Assembly (NCBI GenBank): GCA_002449785.1
Contig: DJXP01000042.1
Coordinates: forward strand, 1-52,062
DNA length: 52,062 bases
Direction of reading: 5' to 3'
Origin: Clostridiales bacterium UBA7001
GTDB taxonomy: Bacteria > Bacillota > Clostridia > TANB77 > CAG-508
Of this stretch, positions 20,189 through 28,514 are shown piece after piece. Under the pieces are notes generated by a model that was given only the letters and a program-made list of their open reading frames with translations, was not told where the DNA came from and did not search any database. A program made the translations under genes and the position numbers. Within the stretch, counting starts at the first letter, position 1, and every line of letters starts with the position of its first letter.

Positions 20189-21049
20189 TTAATGTCCTTC
20201 AGGTCCATCACTATGTGAATCTTGAATTTTTCTTACTTGATTACTACTATCATTTTTTGAAACAGTAGACTTATAACGAGTTCTTAGCTTTCCAAGACCT
20301 TTTTCTAATTCATTAAAATAATTTGAAATTTCACTATGACCTGGAAAAGAGCTTTCTATATCTCTTTTATTAATTTCCAAACTTCCCTCAGTATTTCCTA
20401 AAACAATACCTATGTTATCTCTGATAAAATCACGTTCAAAAGAATAATTTAAGGCAGGGTATTGTATAGTTCCTTTAGAATAATATTTTAAAAATTTAGG
20501 ATAAAAAATAATTGAACCATTATCAAAATATGTTTTTCGCCCTTCGTTCATTAACTCTCCTAAAGTATCTTCATAAATAAGACCCGGTAATTTTTCAGTT
20601 GGTTCTATTCTATAAGATTGTCTTGTATAAGGTTTTCCACCAAAATAGCCTTCTTCTTTGTGAGTTTTAAGAAATCCTATTTTATCAAAAACATCTCTAA
20701 CCTGGCTTTTCATATTATCGTTTTTACTTTTAGCAATAATATCTCCAGAACCATTAGAGCTATCAATTGAAAATGTTGTTTGACCATATGAAAAATCACT
20801 ACCATTTAAAGTAATATGACTAGAAATCTTTTCTTTAGTTTCTGATGTTAATTCATCATACGGACTAAGATTTGAATTTTGTCTTATTGTTTCTATAACA
20901 CCAATATTATCTATAAATCTTGTGTCTATTCCTTTTTTCCTTAGTATTTGCATTATTTCATTTCTTTGCTTTTGTAAATTGACTATTTTATTAGATAATC
21001 CATTTGTGTCAAAACCTAGTTCAATAAGTTCAGCATCAGTCATTTCCAA
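20189..21049 (-). CDS. hypothetical protein, soluble
   Basis: A 286-residue protein I do not recognise. The N-terminal third is helical and coiled-coil-like (LSNKIVNLQKQRNEIMQILRKKG); the middle is rich in Gly, Tyr and Ser (SSHITLNGSDFSYGQTTFS; EEGYFGGKPYTRQSYR), and the tail is polar. No signal peptide or membrane helix. Two starts are possible: TTG at 21049, 5 bases after AGGA, or ATG at 21043. It is flanked by ileS and by a foreign-looking ABC gene and shares no operon. Confidence 0.55.
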   Translation of the reverse strand: MEMTDAELIELGFDTNGLSNKIVNLQKQRNEIMQILRKKGIDTRFIDNIGVIETIRQNSNLSPYDELTSETKEKISSHITLNGSDFSYGQTTFSIDSSNGSGDIIAKSKNDNMKSQVRDVFDKIGFLKTHKEEGYFGGKPYTRQSYRIEPTEKLPGLIYEDTLGELMNEGRKTYFDNGSIIFYPKFLKYYSKGTIQYPALNYSFERDFIRDNIGIVLGNTEGSLEINKRDIESSFPGHSEISNYFNELEKGLGKLRTRYKSTVSKNDSSNQVRKIQDSHSDGPEGH

Positions 21050-21205
21050 TCACATCCTTTTTATTTTTTTGCATTATACAATGATTCTGGTAATTTGTAA
21101 AGACCTATTTAAATTTTTATAGACTTATCATATGATTAATTCAATATGATAATACTATTAATTTCATTTGACTATGGAGTTAAAGCTTCATTATTTTGTA
21201 AAAAA

Positions 21206-21234
21206 TTGAATTTAATCCTATTTTATGTTATAAT
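21206..21234 (+). promoter_or_regulatory. promoter of the ABC transporter gene
   Basis: TTGAAT, 17 bases, TATAAT, followed by a leader of about 110 bases to the ATG at 21346. The rest of the 300-base gap 21050-21345 is AT-rich with no other gene I can support. Confidence 0.6.
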
Positions 21235-21345
21235 TATGTTAACTTGTATGTTTTTCTTATACTATAGCCAAAACTTGACTTGTATGGAAAAGCAATTGAA
21301 CATTGAAAATTTAAAATTAATATTAATAAGATGGAGGAAAAGATT

Positions 21346-23124
21346 ATGAAATTTGAAGTTATTAGATGTATTCTGTTCGATTACGAAATAGCCGAAATGC
21401 CACAAGAAGCAATTAGATTAAAAAATCGGATTTTAGTAACACAGATATTCAGTACGGTACTGTTTGATATTTTTAGTTTTTCTATTAAGGGTGCTCAATA
21501 CTCAATTGCACACGGTTTCAATTTACTTGCTATCATATTTTTAACTTGTTATTTTATGAAGCAAGTACTTTCATCATCTGTACAGACCTATACTGATACT
21601 CAGAAAAATGCTTTTTCATCAATTAGTGATTCATTTATTACTGAGACAGTAAGTCGAATTGCTAATACTGTTAGAGGAAAAGTATTGCAGCAAAGAAACG
21701 GTTACTCAAATCTGATGACCAATTCAGAAGTTATTATGCTTCTTAAAGAGTACATCAGTTTCATTTGGTCATTCTGGCAGGAATTACCAATCGTCGTATC
21801 CAATATCATTACAGCAACTGTTATGGCTATTGCTGTTTTGATCACAGAATTCATACAGACAAAAAATACTATTCACACTATTGTTTTCAGTATCATATTG
21901 TTTGTATGCATTATTTCTTTTATTATTCTGTTTAAAATCAGGATTAAAGTCAGAGACAGCTTTAGAAGGAAATATCGCGAGTCGCGAAAAGAAAATGAGG
22001 TTCTTATGAATGATATTAGAAATATCGAGCCTCTAATTCAAAAGGAATTTTCTTTTAGAGTAAGTCTTCTTGTAAAGAATTTGGTAAGTAGAAGAAGTAT
22101 GGAGAAGAAAGAAGTAACTCATCTTAATCTCCTTCAAATATTAAGAAGCTTTATTCTGGGAATTTTTATGGTAGCTATAATTATCCTTAAAGTTTCTTAT
22201 GTAGGAGGTCTTACAAATCTTTCTTTGGACGTCATGACAGACATTTTAGCTGTATCTACAATCTATTCAAATATCCTTGATAAAATTGCTACAATTTTAA
22301 GGGATTTGGAAATGATTACTCATACAATAAAAGAAGCTGAAAACACCAAGGAAGATGTAGATACTATAATGGACATTTTCTATTTTGAAGCTAAAAAAGA
22401 AGTTTCAAACGAAACTGTTACAGCTATTGCAGTAAATCCATTTAGATTCAGTTATCCTGGAAGTACAAGTATTTATGAATTAATTAACTCTAATACTTTT
22501 GTTCTTGAAAAAGGAAAAGCTTATGGAGTGTATGCTCCTACTGGAGCAGGTAAATCAACACTTATGCATATTCTTACTGGCAAAATCCTATTAGATGAAT
22601 CTCCTATTTCTTATGGAGATGAATGCAATAAGGCTTATCTTGCTTCAATTATGAATGAAGCAAATGGATTACTTGGTAGTCAGTTAGTACTTGATGAAAT
22701 TACTCTAGGAGAAGAACCTATTACACATAAGCTTCTTAGGATTTTAAAAGGGACTCATATTTATTATGATATTCTGAGAAATCTTGGATTAGAAGAAGAA
22801 AACGATAACAAGGTTCTTGAGTATTTGAGTACTACGACAATCTCTCAATATTCATCAGGCCAGAAGCAGCGACTTGGCATTGTTAAACTTCTCTATAACA
22901 TGACTGAAGACCATCAGATAATTGTATTTGACGAAGCCACCAATGCCTTAGATGATGAAACTGCTATAAAAGTTCTTCGATTCATTTCGTCATTTTGCCA
23001 AGAGGATGTTCCTCGTATTGTTCTTTTCGTATCTCATCAGGAAAAAATTACAAAAGAAATTACTGATGGAACCATTAATCTTGTGCAAAATCATTTTCCT
23101 TCATGGGAAATTATCAAATCTTAA
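21346..23124 (+). CDS. ABC transporter, fused membrane and ATPase domains; foreign composition
   Basis: A 592-residue half-transporter. The N-terminal membrane domain has about five to six spans up to residue 330, with long cytoplasmic helices. The C-terminal ATPase has Walker A APTGAGKST, signature YSSGQKQRLG and Walker B IIVFDEATNALDD, followed by the switch His in VSHQ. The Q-loop region is divergent. Substrate is unknown; exporter topology. GGAGG lies 8 bases before the ATG at 21346. Codon use is less AT-biased than its neighbours, and codon 28 (21427-21429) is an in-frame CGG read as sense, something I found in no native gene. It has its own promoter and GC-rich terminator. Probably acquired recently. 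Confidence 0.85.
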   Translation: MKFEVIRCILFDYEIAEMPQEAIRLKNRILVTQIFSTVLFDIFSFSIKGAQYSIAHGFNLLAIIFLTCYFMKQVLSSSVQTYTDTQKNAFSSISDSFITETVSRIANTVRGKVLQQRNGYSNLMTNSEVIMLLKEYISFIWSFWQELPIVVSNIITATVMAIAVLITEFIQTKNTIHTIVFSIILFVCIISFIILFKIRIKVRDSFRRKYRESRKENEVLMNDIRNIEPLIQKEFSFRVSLLVKNLVSRRSMEKKEVTHLNLLQILRSFILGIFMVAIIILKVSYVGGLTNLSLDVMTDILAVSTIYSNILDKIATILRDLEMITHTIKEAENTKEDVDTIMDIFYFEAKKEVSNETVTAIAVNPFRFSYPGSTSIYELINSNTFVLEKGKAYGVYAPTGAGKSTLMHILTGKILLDESPISYGDECNKAYLASIMNEANGLLGSQLVLDEITLGEEPITHKLLRILKGTHIYYDILRNLGLEEENDNKVLEYLSTTTISQYSSGQKQRLGIVKLLYNMTEDHQIIVFDEATNALDDETAIKVLRFISSFCQEDVPRIVLFVSHQEKITKEITDGTINLVQNHFPSWEIIKS

Positions 23125-23141
23125 AATCATTTCAATGTTTA

Positions 23142-23186
23142 CCCCCTGTACTGTACTGTAGCATAGTGCAGGGGCTTTTCTTTTTG
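23142..23186 (+). terminator. terminator of the ABC transporter gene
   Basis: CCCCTG...CAGGGG stem with a loop containing the repeated TGTACTGTACTGTA, followed by TTTTCTTTTT. Confidence 0.75.
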
Positions 23187-23224
23187 GAACAAAGTAAAAT
23201 TTCTTGTCATATTTCTTATTTTTA

Positions 23225-23425
23225 TATTACAATTACCTAATATATTTATTTTTATAAAATAAGCTTGTTCAAGTTCCCTTCATAGATATTATAAAAAAAG
23301 AACATGTTAGTACATGCAATATAAAATTGCAATTTCCTAACAAGTTCTTTTTAATAATATCTAATTCAGTCAACTTTCAAAAACGCTTTTATTTTATAAA
23401 AATAAATATATTAGGTAAATTGTAA
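23225..23425. repeat. 200-bp fold-back (MITE-like) element
   Basis: The ends form a long inverted repeat: TTACAATTACCTAATATA... at the left and its near-perfect complement ...TATATTAGGTAAATTGTAA at the right (about 40 bp with two 1-2 base indels). Inside, AGATATTAT..AAAGAACATGTTAG (about 23289-23315) pairs with CTAACAAGTTCTTTTTAATAATATCT (about 23338-23363), and the apex is a GCAAT/ATTGC hairpin. The whole segment can fold as one long stem. No ORF inside. It lies between convergent genes. It resembles a non-autonomous terminal-inverted-repeat element; I saw no second copy in the window. Confidence 0.7.
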
Positions 23426-23457
23426 ATAAATGATATTAAAAAATGGGACAATAAATC

Positions 23458-24687
23458 TTACTTTGTCCCAATAATTCCTCTAGCTGCTCTTTTCCCTGCA
23501 GCTAAAGCCCAACAAACTGTTGCATTGCTATCTATAACATCTCCACCTGCATAAACATTTTCTATATTTGTTTTCCCATTTTCATCTACTTTTATATATC
23601 CCCAATCGTCTATTTCTAAACCTTGATTTTGAATTAAATCATTATCTGGTTTTAATCCTATTGCAAAAACAACAGAATCTGCTTCTTCTTCAAAAAAATC
23701 TCCTTCAATATCAACAGCTTTTCCATCAATTATTTGAGTTCTAATACATTTCAAACTCTTTATTTTTCCATCAATCGTATTTGCAGATATAACTCTTGTA
23801 AGTTCATGAAATTCTATGCCCTCTTTTAAAGCATCATCTAGTTCTCTTTCTAATGCAGGCATATGAATTCTGTCTCTTCTATATAATATTTTTACTTTTT
23901 TAGCTCCCATCCTTAATGCAGTTCTAGCAGAGTCCATTGCAACATTTCCTCCACCAATTATAATGGCTGTACCAAGGTCTTTAATATAATCTTTTTCATA
24001 ATACATTTTTAAAAAATAATTAGATTCGTAAACTCCATATATTTCATCTTCAGACAATTTATAAACAGAAGATTTATTAGCACCTATTCCTAAAAAAACG
24101 TAGTCATATTTTGAACCTATTTCTTCTAATGAAAAATCTTTTCCAAGTTCTTTATTTGTAAAAAAAGTTGCTCCTAATTTTTTTAGTCTATCTATAACTT
24201 CATTTACTAAATCTTTAGATAGTCTAAAATCTGGAATCCCATACATTAGAACGCCACCTAAAATATTTTCTTTTTCATAGATATCAACCAAAAAACCTTC
24301 TTTAAGTAGTTCATATGCACACTGAAGTCCCGCAGGTCCAGATCCTATAATAGCAACTTTTTTCCCATTTTTTTCTTTTAAGTTTACTTTATATTCGTAT
24401 TTATTTTCTTTAGCCCATTCATTTACGAATCTTTCAAGCTTCCCTATTTCAGTTGGTTCTCCTTTTATACCTCTTATACAGCTTCCTTCACATTGATTTT
24501 CTTGAGGACAAACAATACTACATATGTGTGACATAACATTATTTTCATGTAATATATCTACTGCTTTTTCTAAATTATTATTTTTAATTTCATTTATAAA
24601 CTCAGGAATTTGTGTGTTTATTGGACAACCTTTTATACTACATGGTTTGTTTTTACAATTTAAACAATATTCAGCTTTTTCATTCAT
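23458..24687 (-). CDS. NAD(P)-dependent flavin oxidoreductase, GltD-like
   Basis: A 409-residue protein resembling the small subunit of glutamate synthase and related electron-transfer subunits. The N-terminal Fe-S domain has YCLNCKNKPCSIKGCPINTQIPEFI and ICSIVCPQENQCEGSC; the FAD site is VAIIGSGPAGLQCAYEL; the NAD(P) site is AIIIGGGNVAMDSARTALRMGA; the C-terminal FAD motif is ENVYAGGDVI. No GltA neighbour is present, so the electron acceptor is unknown. No convincing ribosome binding site is visible. It is a stand-alone gene, followed by the fold-back element. Confidence 0.88.
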   Translation of the reverse strand: MNEKAEYCLNCKNKPCSIKGCPINTQIPEFINEIKNNNLEKAVDILHENNVMSHICSIVCPQENQCEGSCIRGIKGEPTEIGKLERFVNEWAKENKYEYKVNLKEKNGKKVAIIGSGPAGLQCAYELLKEGFLVDIYEKENILGGVLMYGIPDFRLSKDLVNEVIDRLKKLGATFFTNKELGKDFSLEEIGSKYDYVFLGIGANKSSVYKLSEDEIYGVYESNYFLKMYYEKDYIKDLGTAIIIGGGNVAMDSARTALRMGAKKVKILYRRDRIHMPALERELDDALKEGIEFHELTRVISANTIDGKIKSLKCIRTQIIDGKAVDIEGDFFEEEADSVVFAIGLKPDNDLIQNQGLEIDDWGYIKVDENGKTNIENVYAGGDVIDSNATVCWALAAGKRAARGIIGTK

Positions 24688-24710
24688 TTCTTCATTCCAT
24701 TTCCAAACTT

Positions 24711-24759
24711 AAGGGACGTTCCTTCTAGTCCAGAAAACTGAACTGGAGGGACACTCTTT
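24711..24759 (-). repeat. dispersed intergenic repeat, copy B
   Basis: On the minus strand AAAGAGTGTCCC...AGTTCAG...TGGACT...AAGGAACGTCCC. It aligns over its whole length with the copy at 25880-25927, which is in the opposite orientation about 1.1 kb away. A central AGTYCA/TGGACT palindrome gives a small hairpin. Lacks any coding potential. Confidence 0.75.
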
Positions 24760-24794
24760 ATTAGTTACATATCCTTAAATTCATCAATAATATT

Positions 24795-24932
24795 TTATTT
24801 TTTCTTTTTCTTATTTTTAGTCATTTTATCAAATTTTTCTGCATTTTCTTTTTGCTTATCTAATGGTAACCATCCAAATTCTGTACAAACATTTTCTCCA
24901 TACTTAGTTGTATTATCTTTTTTCTTTTTCAT
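24795..24932 (-). CDS. 45-residue lysine-rich small protein
   Basis: ATG at 24932 preceded by AGGAGAG with 5 bases spacing opens a 45-codon frame. It begins MKKKKDNTTKYGENVC, has a central CTEFGWLPLDKQKENAEKFDKM, and ends in KNKKKKK. The composition (Trp, Cys, Gly, Pro in a compact core between Lys runs) and the good ribosome binding site argue for a real small protein. Function unknown. It lies directly downstream of the TtcA-like gene, possibly in the same transcript. Confidence 0.65.
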   Translation of the reverse strand: MKKKKDNTTKYGENVCTEFGWLPLDKQKENAEKFDKMTKNKKKKK

Positions 24933-25009
24933 AAAATCTCTCCTAAATTTTTTTATTATATTATTCTAATTTTAAGAGAATTTTATTCATAAAATATAAT
25001 TGTAACTAT

Positions 25010-25828
25010 TTACTCATAGTCGTCTAAAAAGTTTTTAAAATTATCACCTTTTCTATATGAAATAATAGTATCTAAATTAACATTTTGTGTACTTCTTAAA
25101 ATGTTTATATCTATATTATTATAAGTTTCTTTTAAGCTTTTAATTAGAAGTTTAATCTCTTGTCTTTTAGATTCTATTTCTTTTTTAGAATAACTTTCTG
25201 TAAATTTACAAGCACATTTTAAAAAGTCTAAATCATTATAGTTTCTCCAGTTTATTATATCATCTTCTCTAACATAATACATTGGTCTTATAAGTTCCAT
25301 TCCATGATGAGATGTGCTTTTAACTTTTGGCATCATTGTTTGAAATTGTGCACCATAAAGCATTCCCATTAAAACAGTTTCAATAACATCATTAAAATGA
25401 TGTCCAAGTGCTATTTTATTACATCCAAATTCTTTTGCTTTTTCATATAAATATCCTCTTCTCATTCTAGCACATAAATAGCATGGATGATCCTCAATAT
25501 GTTCAACAGCTTCAAATATATTAGTTTCAAAAATTTGAATTGGTATATTTAATAGTCTTGCATTAGAAATTATTTTTTCTCTGTTAGTATTATTATAACC
25601 TGGATCCATTACCATATAAACCACATCAAAATTATCATTTCCATGGAGCTTTAATTCTTGAAAGCATTTAGCCATTAAAAATGAATCTTTTCCACCAGAA
25701 ATGCATACTGCAATTTTATCATTATCTTTAATTAATTCAAATTCTTGAATTGATCTTAAAAATCTTGCCCATATTTTTTTTCTATATTTTGTTATTATTG
25801 TCTTTTCTATTTCTTTATACTTTTCCAA
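25010..25828 (-). CDS. TtcA-like PP-loop ATPase (tRNA 2-thiolation type)
   Basis: A 272-residue N-type ATP pyrophosphatase. The PP-loop is CISGGKDSFLMA near residue 45. HPCYLCARMRRGYLYEKAKEFGCNKIALGHHFNDVIETVLMGM contains the CxxC pair and the LGHHxxD motif of TtcA/TtuA-type tRNA sulfurtransferases; a later CACKF adds cysteines. It probably activates a tRNA base with ATP for sulfur insertion, using an iron-sulfur cluster. TtcA itself makes 2-thiocytidine 32; clostridial paralogues may act elsewhere, so no gene symbol is given. Confidence 0.8.
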   Translation of the reverse strand: MEKYKEIEKTIITKYRKKIWARFLRSIQEFELIKDNDKIAVCISGGKDSFLMAKCFQELKLHGNDNFDVVYMVMDPGYNNTNREKIISNARLLNIPIQIFETNIFEAVEHIEDHPCYLCARMRRGYLYEKAKEFGCNKIALGHHFNDVIETVLMGMLYGAQFQTMMPKVKSTSHHGMELIRPMYYVREDDIINWRNYNDLDFLKCACKFTESYSKKEIESKRQEIKLLIKSLKETYNNIDINILRSTQNVNLDTIISYRKGDNFKNFLDDYE

Positions 25829-25879
25829 AATTAGAACCTCTCTATAAGTAATTTGTTAACATTACTACAGCAATTATTT

Positions 25880-25927
25880 AAAGAGTGTCCCCAAAGTCCA
25901 GATTTTTGGACTTTAAGGAACGTCCCC
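25880..25927 (+). repeat. dispersed intergenic repeat, copy C
   Basis: AAAGAGTGTCCCC AAAGTCCAG TTTTT GGACTTT AAGGAACGTCCCC: the best-preserved copy, with a clean AAAGTCC/GGACTTT hairpin flanked by GTGTCCC and CGTCCC. It ends exactly at the stop codon of the next minus-strand gene. The same family as copies A and B. Confidence 0.75.
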
Positions 25928-26700
25928 TATGTTCCATATTTTATGCCCACTCTTAGTCCATCAAGATTAATTAATTCTTTATCTAAATCTAATCCCGAAC
26001 TTCCTTCAAAAATGCTTACTTCAGAAACTTCTACTTCTTCTTTTTCATTTATTCTAAATTTAATTGTAGAATTAATAGCTTCTTGCTTTTCGGCATTTCT
26101 CCATGTGATTGCATTACAAGTAATTATTTTTCCATCAATATGATATTCCCCATATATATATGCATCATCTTTTCCTAATGAAATACTAAAATTATTAGCT
26201 TTTCCAAAACTTACAGAACATTCTTTATTACTATCATTTGGATTTTCTATATTATATCTAGCATATACAATAGGAGCTTCTTCATCATTATCATTTTCTT
26301 TAATGTTTTCTTGTGATATACCTTCTTGAATAGTATTGGTATTTATTACTTCTTCTTTAGCACTAGAAGTGCTCTTTTCTGAAATTGATTTTGATTTATA
26401 AGAAGTACTAGGTTTTTCATCAATTTCTAAGAGTTTATTACCAATTAAAATTCCAACAATAAATAACAGAATTGCTAATGCAATAAGAGAAAAGAATCCT
26501 AGTTTACTTTGTTTTTCAGCAATAATATTATTATCGTTATAGTTTTTTTCATTTCCTAATGCATTATCTTCAACATATGTTTCTATTTTCTTATTTTTAA
26601 TTTTTTTATTTTCATTTAACGCTTTAACTTTACCCACGTTTAACATGTCTTCATCAACTTTTTTTGCATTTTCCCAACCCAAAACATCTTCATCATCCAT
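25927..26700 (-). CDS. hypothetical single-pass membrane protein
   Basis: A 257-residue protein I do not recognise. The N-terminal 65 residues are cytoplasmic and highly charged (many Lys, Glu, Asn), there is one membrane helix at about 67-88 (FFSLIALAILLFIVGILIGN), then a Ser/Lys linker and a small beta-rich extracytoplasmic domain with YARYNIENP and KIITCNAITWRN. Topology suggests a type II anchored envelope protein. Its stop codon lies inside a dispersed repeat, which may have supplied the terminator. Confidence 0.6.
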   Translation of the reverse strand: MDDEDVLGWENAKKVDEDMLNVGKVKALNENKKIKNKKIETYVEDNALGNEKNYNDNNIIAEKQSKLGFFSLIALAILLFIVGILIGNKLLEIDEKPSTSYKSKSISEKSTSSAKEEVINTNTIQEGISQENIKENDNDEEAPIVYARYNIENPNDSNKECSVSFGKANNFSISLGKDDAYIYGEYHIDGKIITCNAITWRNAEKQEAINSTIKFRINEKEEVEVSEVSIFEGSSGLDLDKELINLDGLRVGIKYGT

Positions 26701-26769
26701 ACACTTTATAACACTTATCCTTTTTACTTATTATTCTTTTGTTACATTATTATTTAGTCAAGAGAGTCA

Positions 26770-27390
26770 TTAATTTAGTTTTAAAATAATTTCATCAACA
26801 CTATTTGCTATTTTTTCGCATGAATCCATACAGTTTTCTAAGCAATCGTAAATTTTTCTCCATTTAATTATTTCTATTGGATCTTTTTCATTTAAAAATA
26901 AATTTCTCACTGAGTCCTGATATAATTTATCTCCAACTTCTTCAGATTCATTAATTTCAATTACATATTTATGAATAATATCATATTTTTTGGTTTCCTT
27001 AAATTTTAGAAATAGTTCTTTTAGTTTAAGGGCTGTTTTACTAATTAAATCTGTAAACTTACTAGCATCACTTCTTAATTTTTGTACACCTAAAATATTA
27101 ATATTTATAACAACTTCATCAATATCATCTTCTAAATCATCAATATCATGCACAAGCATTATTATATCTTCTCTATCAAATGGAGGAACAAAGTCCTTAA
27201 TTAAATAATTCAAAATATTATGCAAATTATAATCTGCATCATTTTCAAGTTTATGAACAATTTGCTCTTTTTCAAAAGAAATTTCACTATTAAAATTATT
27301 AATATATTCATCTAATACATATGCACTTTCAACTGCATAACTTATATTTTTTAAAAATTCATCAAAATAATTTAATCTTTCCTTTTTCAT
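26770..27390 (-). CDS. DUF47/PhoU-like Pit accessory protein
   Basis: A 206-residue all-helical protein of the DUF47 family, related to PhoU. The metal-binding helices show HKLENDADYNLHNI and FDREDIIMLVHDIDDLEDDIDEV, the characteristic E/D-x-x-D repeats. These proteins are encoded with low-affinity phosphate transporters and modulate them. The gene is 60 bases downstream of the Pit gene and in the same orientation, so a two-gene phosphate operon is clear. Confidence 0.9.
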   Translation of the reverse strand: MKKERLNYFDEFLKNISYAVESAYVLDEYINNFNSEISFEKEQIVHKLENDADYNLHNILNYLIKDFVPPFDREDIIMLVHDIDDLEDDIDEVVININILGVQKLRSDASKFTDLISKTALKLKELFLKFKETKKYDIIHKYVIEINESEEVGDKLYQDSVRNLFLNEKDPIEIIKWRKIYDCLENCMDSCEKIANSVDEIILKLN

Positions 27391-27450
27391 CTTAAACTAT
27401 ATTCCTTACAAATATTTAGGTTTTTGTAGCTACCTATAAGCCTTATATTT

Positions 27451-28503
27451 TTAAAAGATTTTTAAAAATATATTTGTTACTATATATGCTAGTAATCCAG
27501 AACCTGGAAAAGTTATTATCCAAGCCAAAACCATATTTTTTGCAATATTCCAATCTACACTAGAAAACCTTTTAGCAGCTCCAACCCCCATAATTGCTGT
27601 TGTTTTAGTTTGAGTAGTACTAATAGGTATTCCAGTTAATGTAGATGAAATCAAACAAATTGCTCCTGCTATATCTGCTGATGTTGCTTGATATGTTTCC
27701 AATTTTGCCATTTTCATACCAACATTTTTTATTATTCTGCTACCACCTACACATGTTCCAAGAGTTAAAATAAATGCACACATTATAAGCATCCAAATAG
27801 GTATCTCTAGATTTGAAATACTTGTTACATTATTAGATAGTAAAACACCCATCATAAATATTGCTACAAATTTTTGAACATCTTGAGCAGAATTTAGAAA
27901 AGCTTCTATTGCATCACCAATAATGACACCATATTTAAAAAATGGTTTTACTCTTCTTCTATCTGAATTTTTAAAAATTTTTTGTATTAGTTTTGTTATT
28001 AAAAAGCCAAATATAAATCCTAAAAAAGTTGAAATAATTATACCAAAAATAACTTTTTTCCATTCACTAAAATTTACACCTGAAATTCCATTTTGAAGTG
28101 CAATAGCAGAACCAGACAATGTAGCCACTATAGTATGACTTTGACTAGTTGGTATTCCAAAAATCCATGTTACTAATGTCCATAATACTATTGCTACCAT
28201 TGCTGAGCATAATGCAACTAGTGCCAAATGTGCATTATCTCCAAAATCTGCTATATTATAAATAGTTTCAGCAACTGTTGCACCAATAAAAGTAATAACC
28301 AATATACCTAAAATGTTACATATTGCTACCATTATTAAAGCCTTTTTAGGAGAAATACATCTAGTTGCAACACTTGTAGCTATAGAGTTTGGTGCATCTG
28401 AACAACCATTTACAAAAATAACTCCACTTATTAACATAGTAATTACTAAAAGAATTGGATTATGAATTATTGATATTAAAAAATCCCCAAAGGAAAAATT
28501 CAT
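27451..28503 (-). CDS. pit: inorganic phosphate transporter, Pit family
   Basis: A 350-residue integral membrane protein with about ten spans. The two inverted family repeats are visible as VNGCSDAPNSIATSVATRCISPKKA near residue 32 and TCVGGSRIIKNVGMKMAKLETYQATSADIAGAICL near 250; both carry the GxND/GGxR-type signatures of PiT proteins. The GIPTSQSHT and GIPISTTQTKTTAIMGVG segments are also diagnostic. It moves metal-phosphate with cations. Its partner DUF47 gene follows. Confidence 0.92.
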   Translation of the reverse strand: MNFSFGDFLISIIHNPILLVITMLISGVIFVNGCSDAPNSIATSVATRCISPKKALIMVAICNILGILVITFIGATVAETIYNIADFGDNAHLALVALCSAMVAIVLWTLVTWIFGIPTSQSHTIVATLSGSAIALQNGISGVNFSEWKKVIFGIIISTFLGFIFGFLITKLIQKIFKNSDRRRVKPFFKYGVIIGDAIEAFLNSAQDVQKFVAIFMMGVLLSNNVTSISNLEIPIWMLIMCAFILTLGTCVGGSRIIKNVGMKMAKLETYQATSADIAGAICLISSTLTGIPISTTQTKTTAIMGVGAAKRFSSVDWNIAKNMVLAWIITFPGSGLLAYIVTNIFLKIF

Positions 28504-28514
28504 TTGCCATACTC

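Noticed and set aside
21146..21349. 67-codon plus-strand frame before the ABC gene
   Set aside because: It overlaps the promoter of that gene, is very rich in Leu/Phe/Lys with no ribosome binding site, and its last codons are the leader of the real gene.
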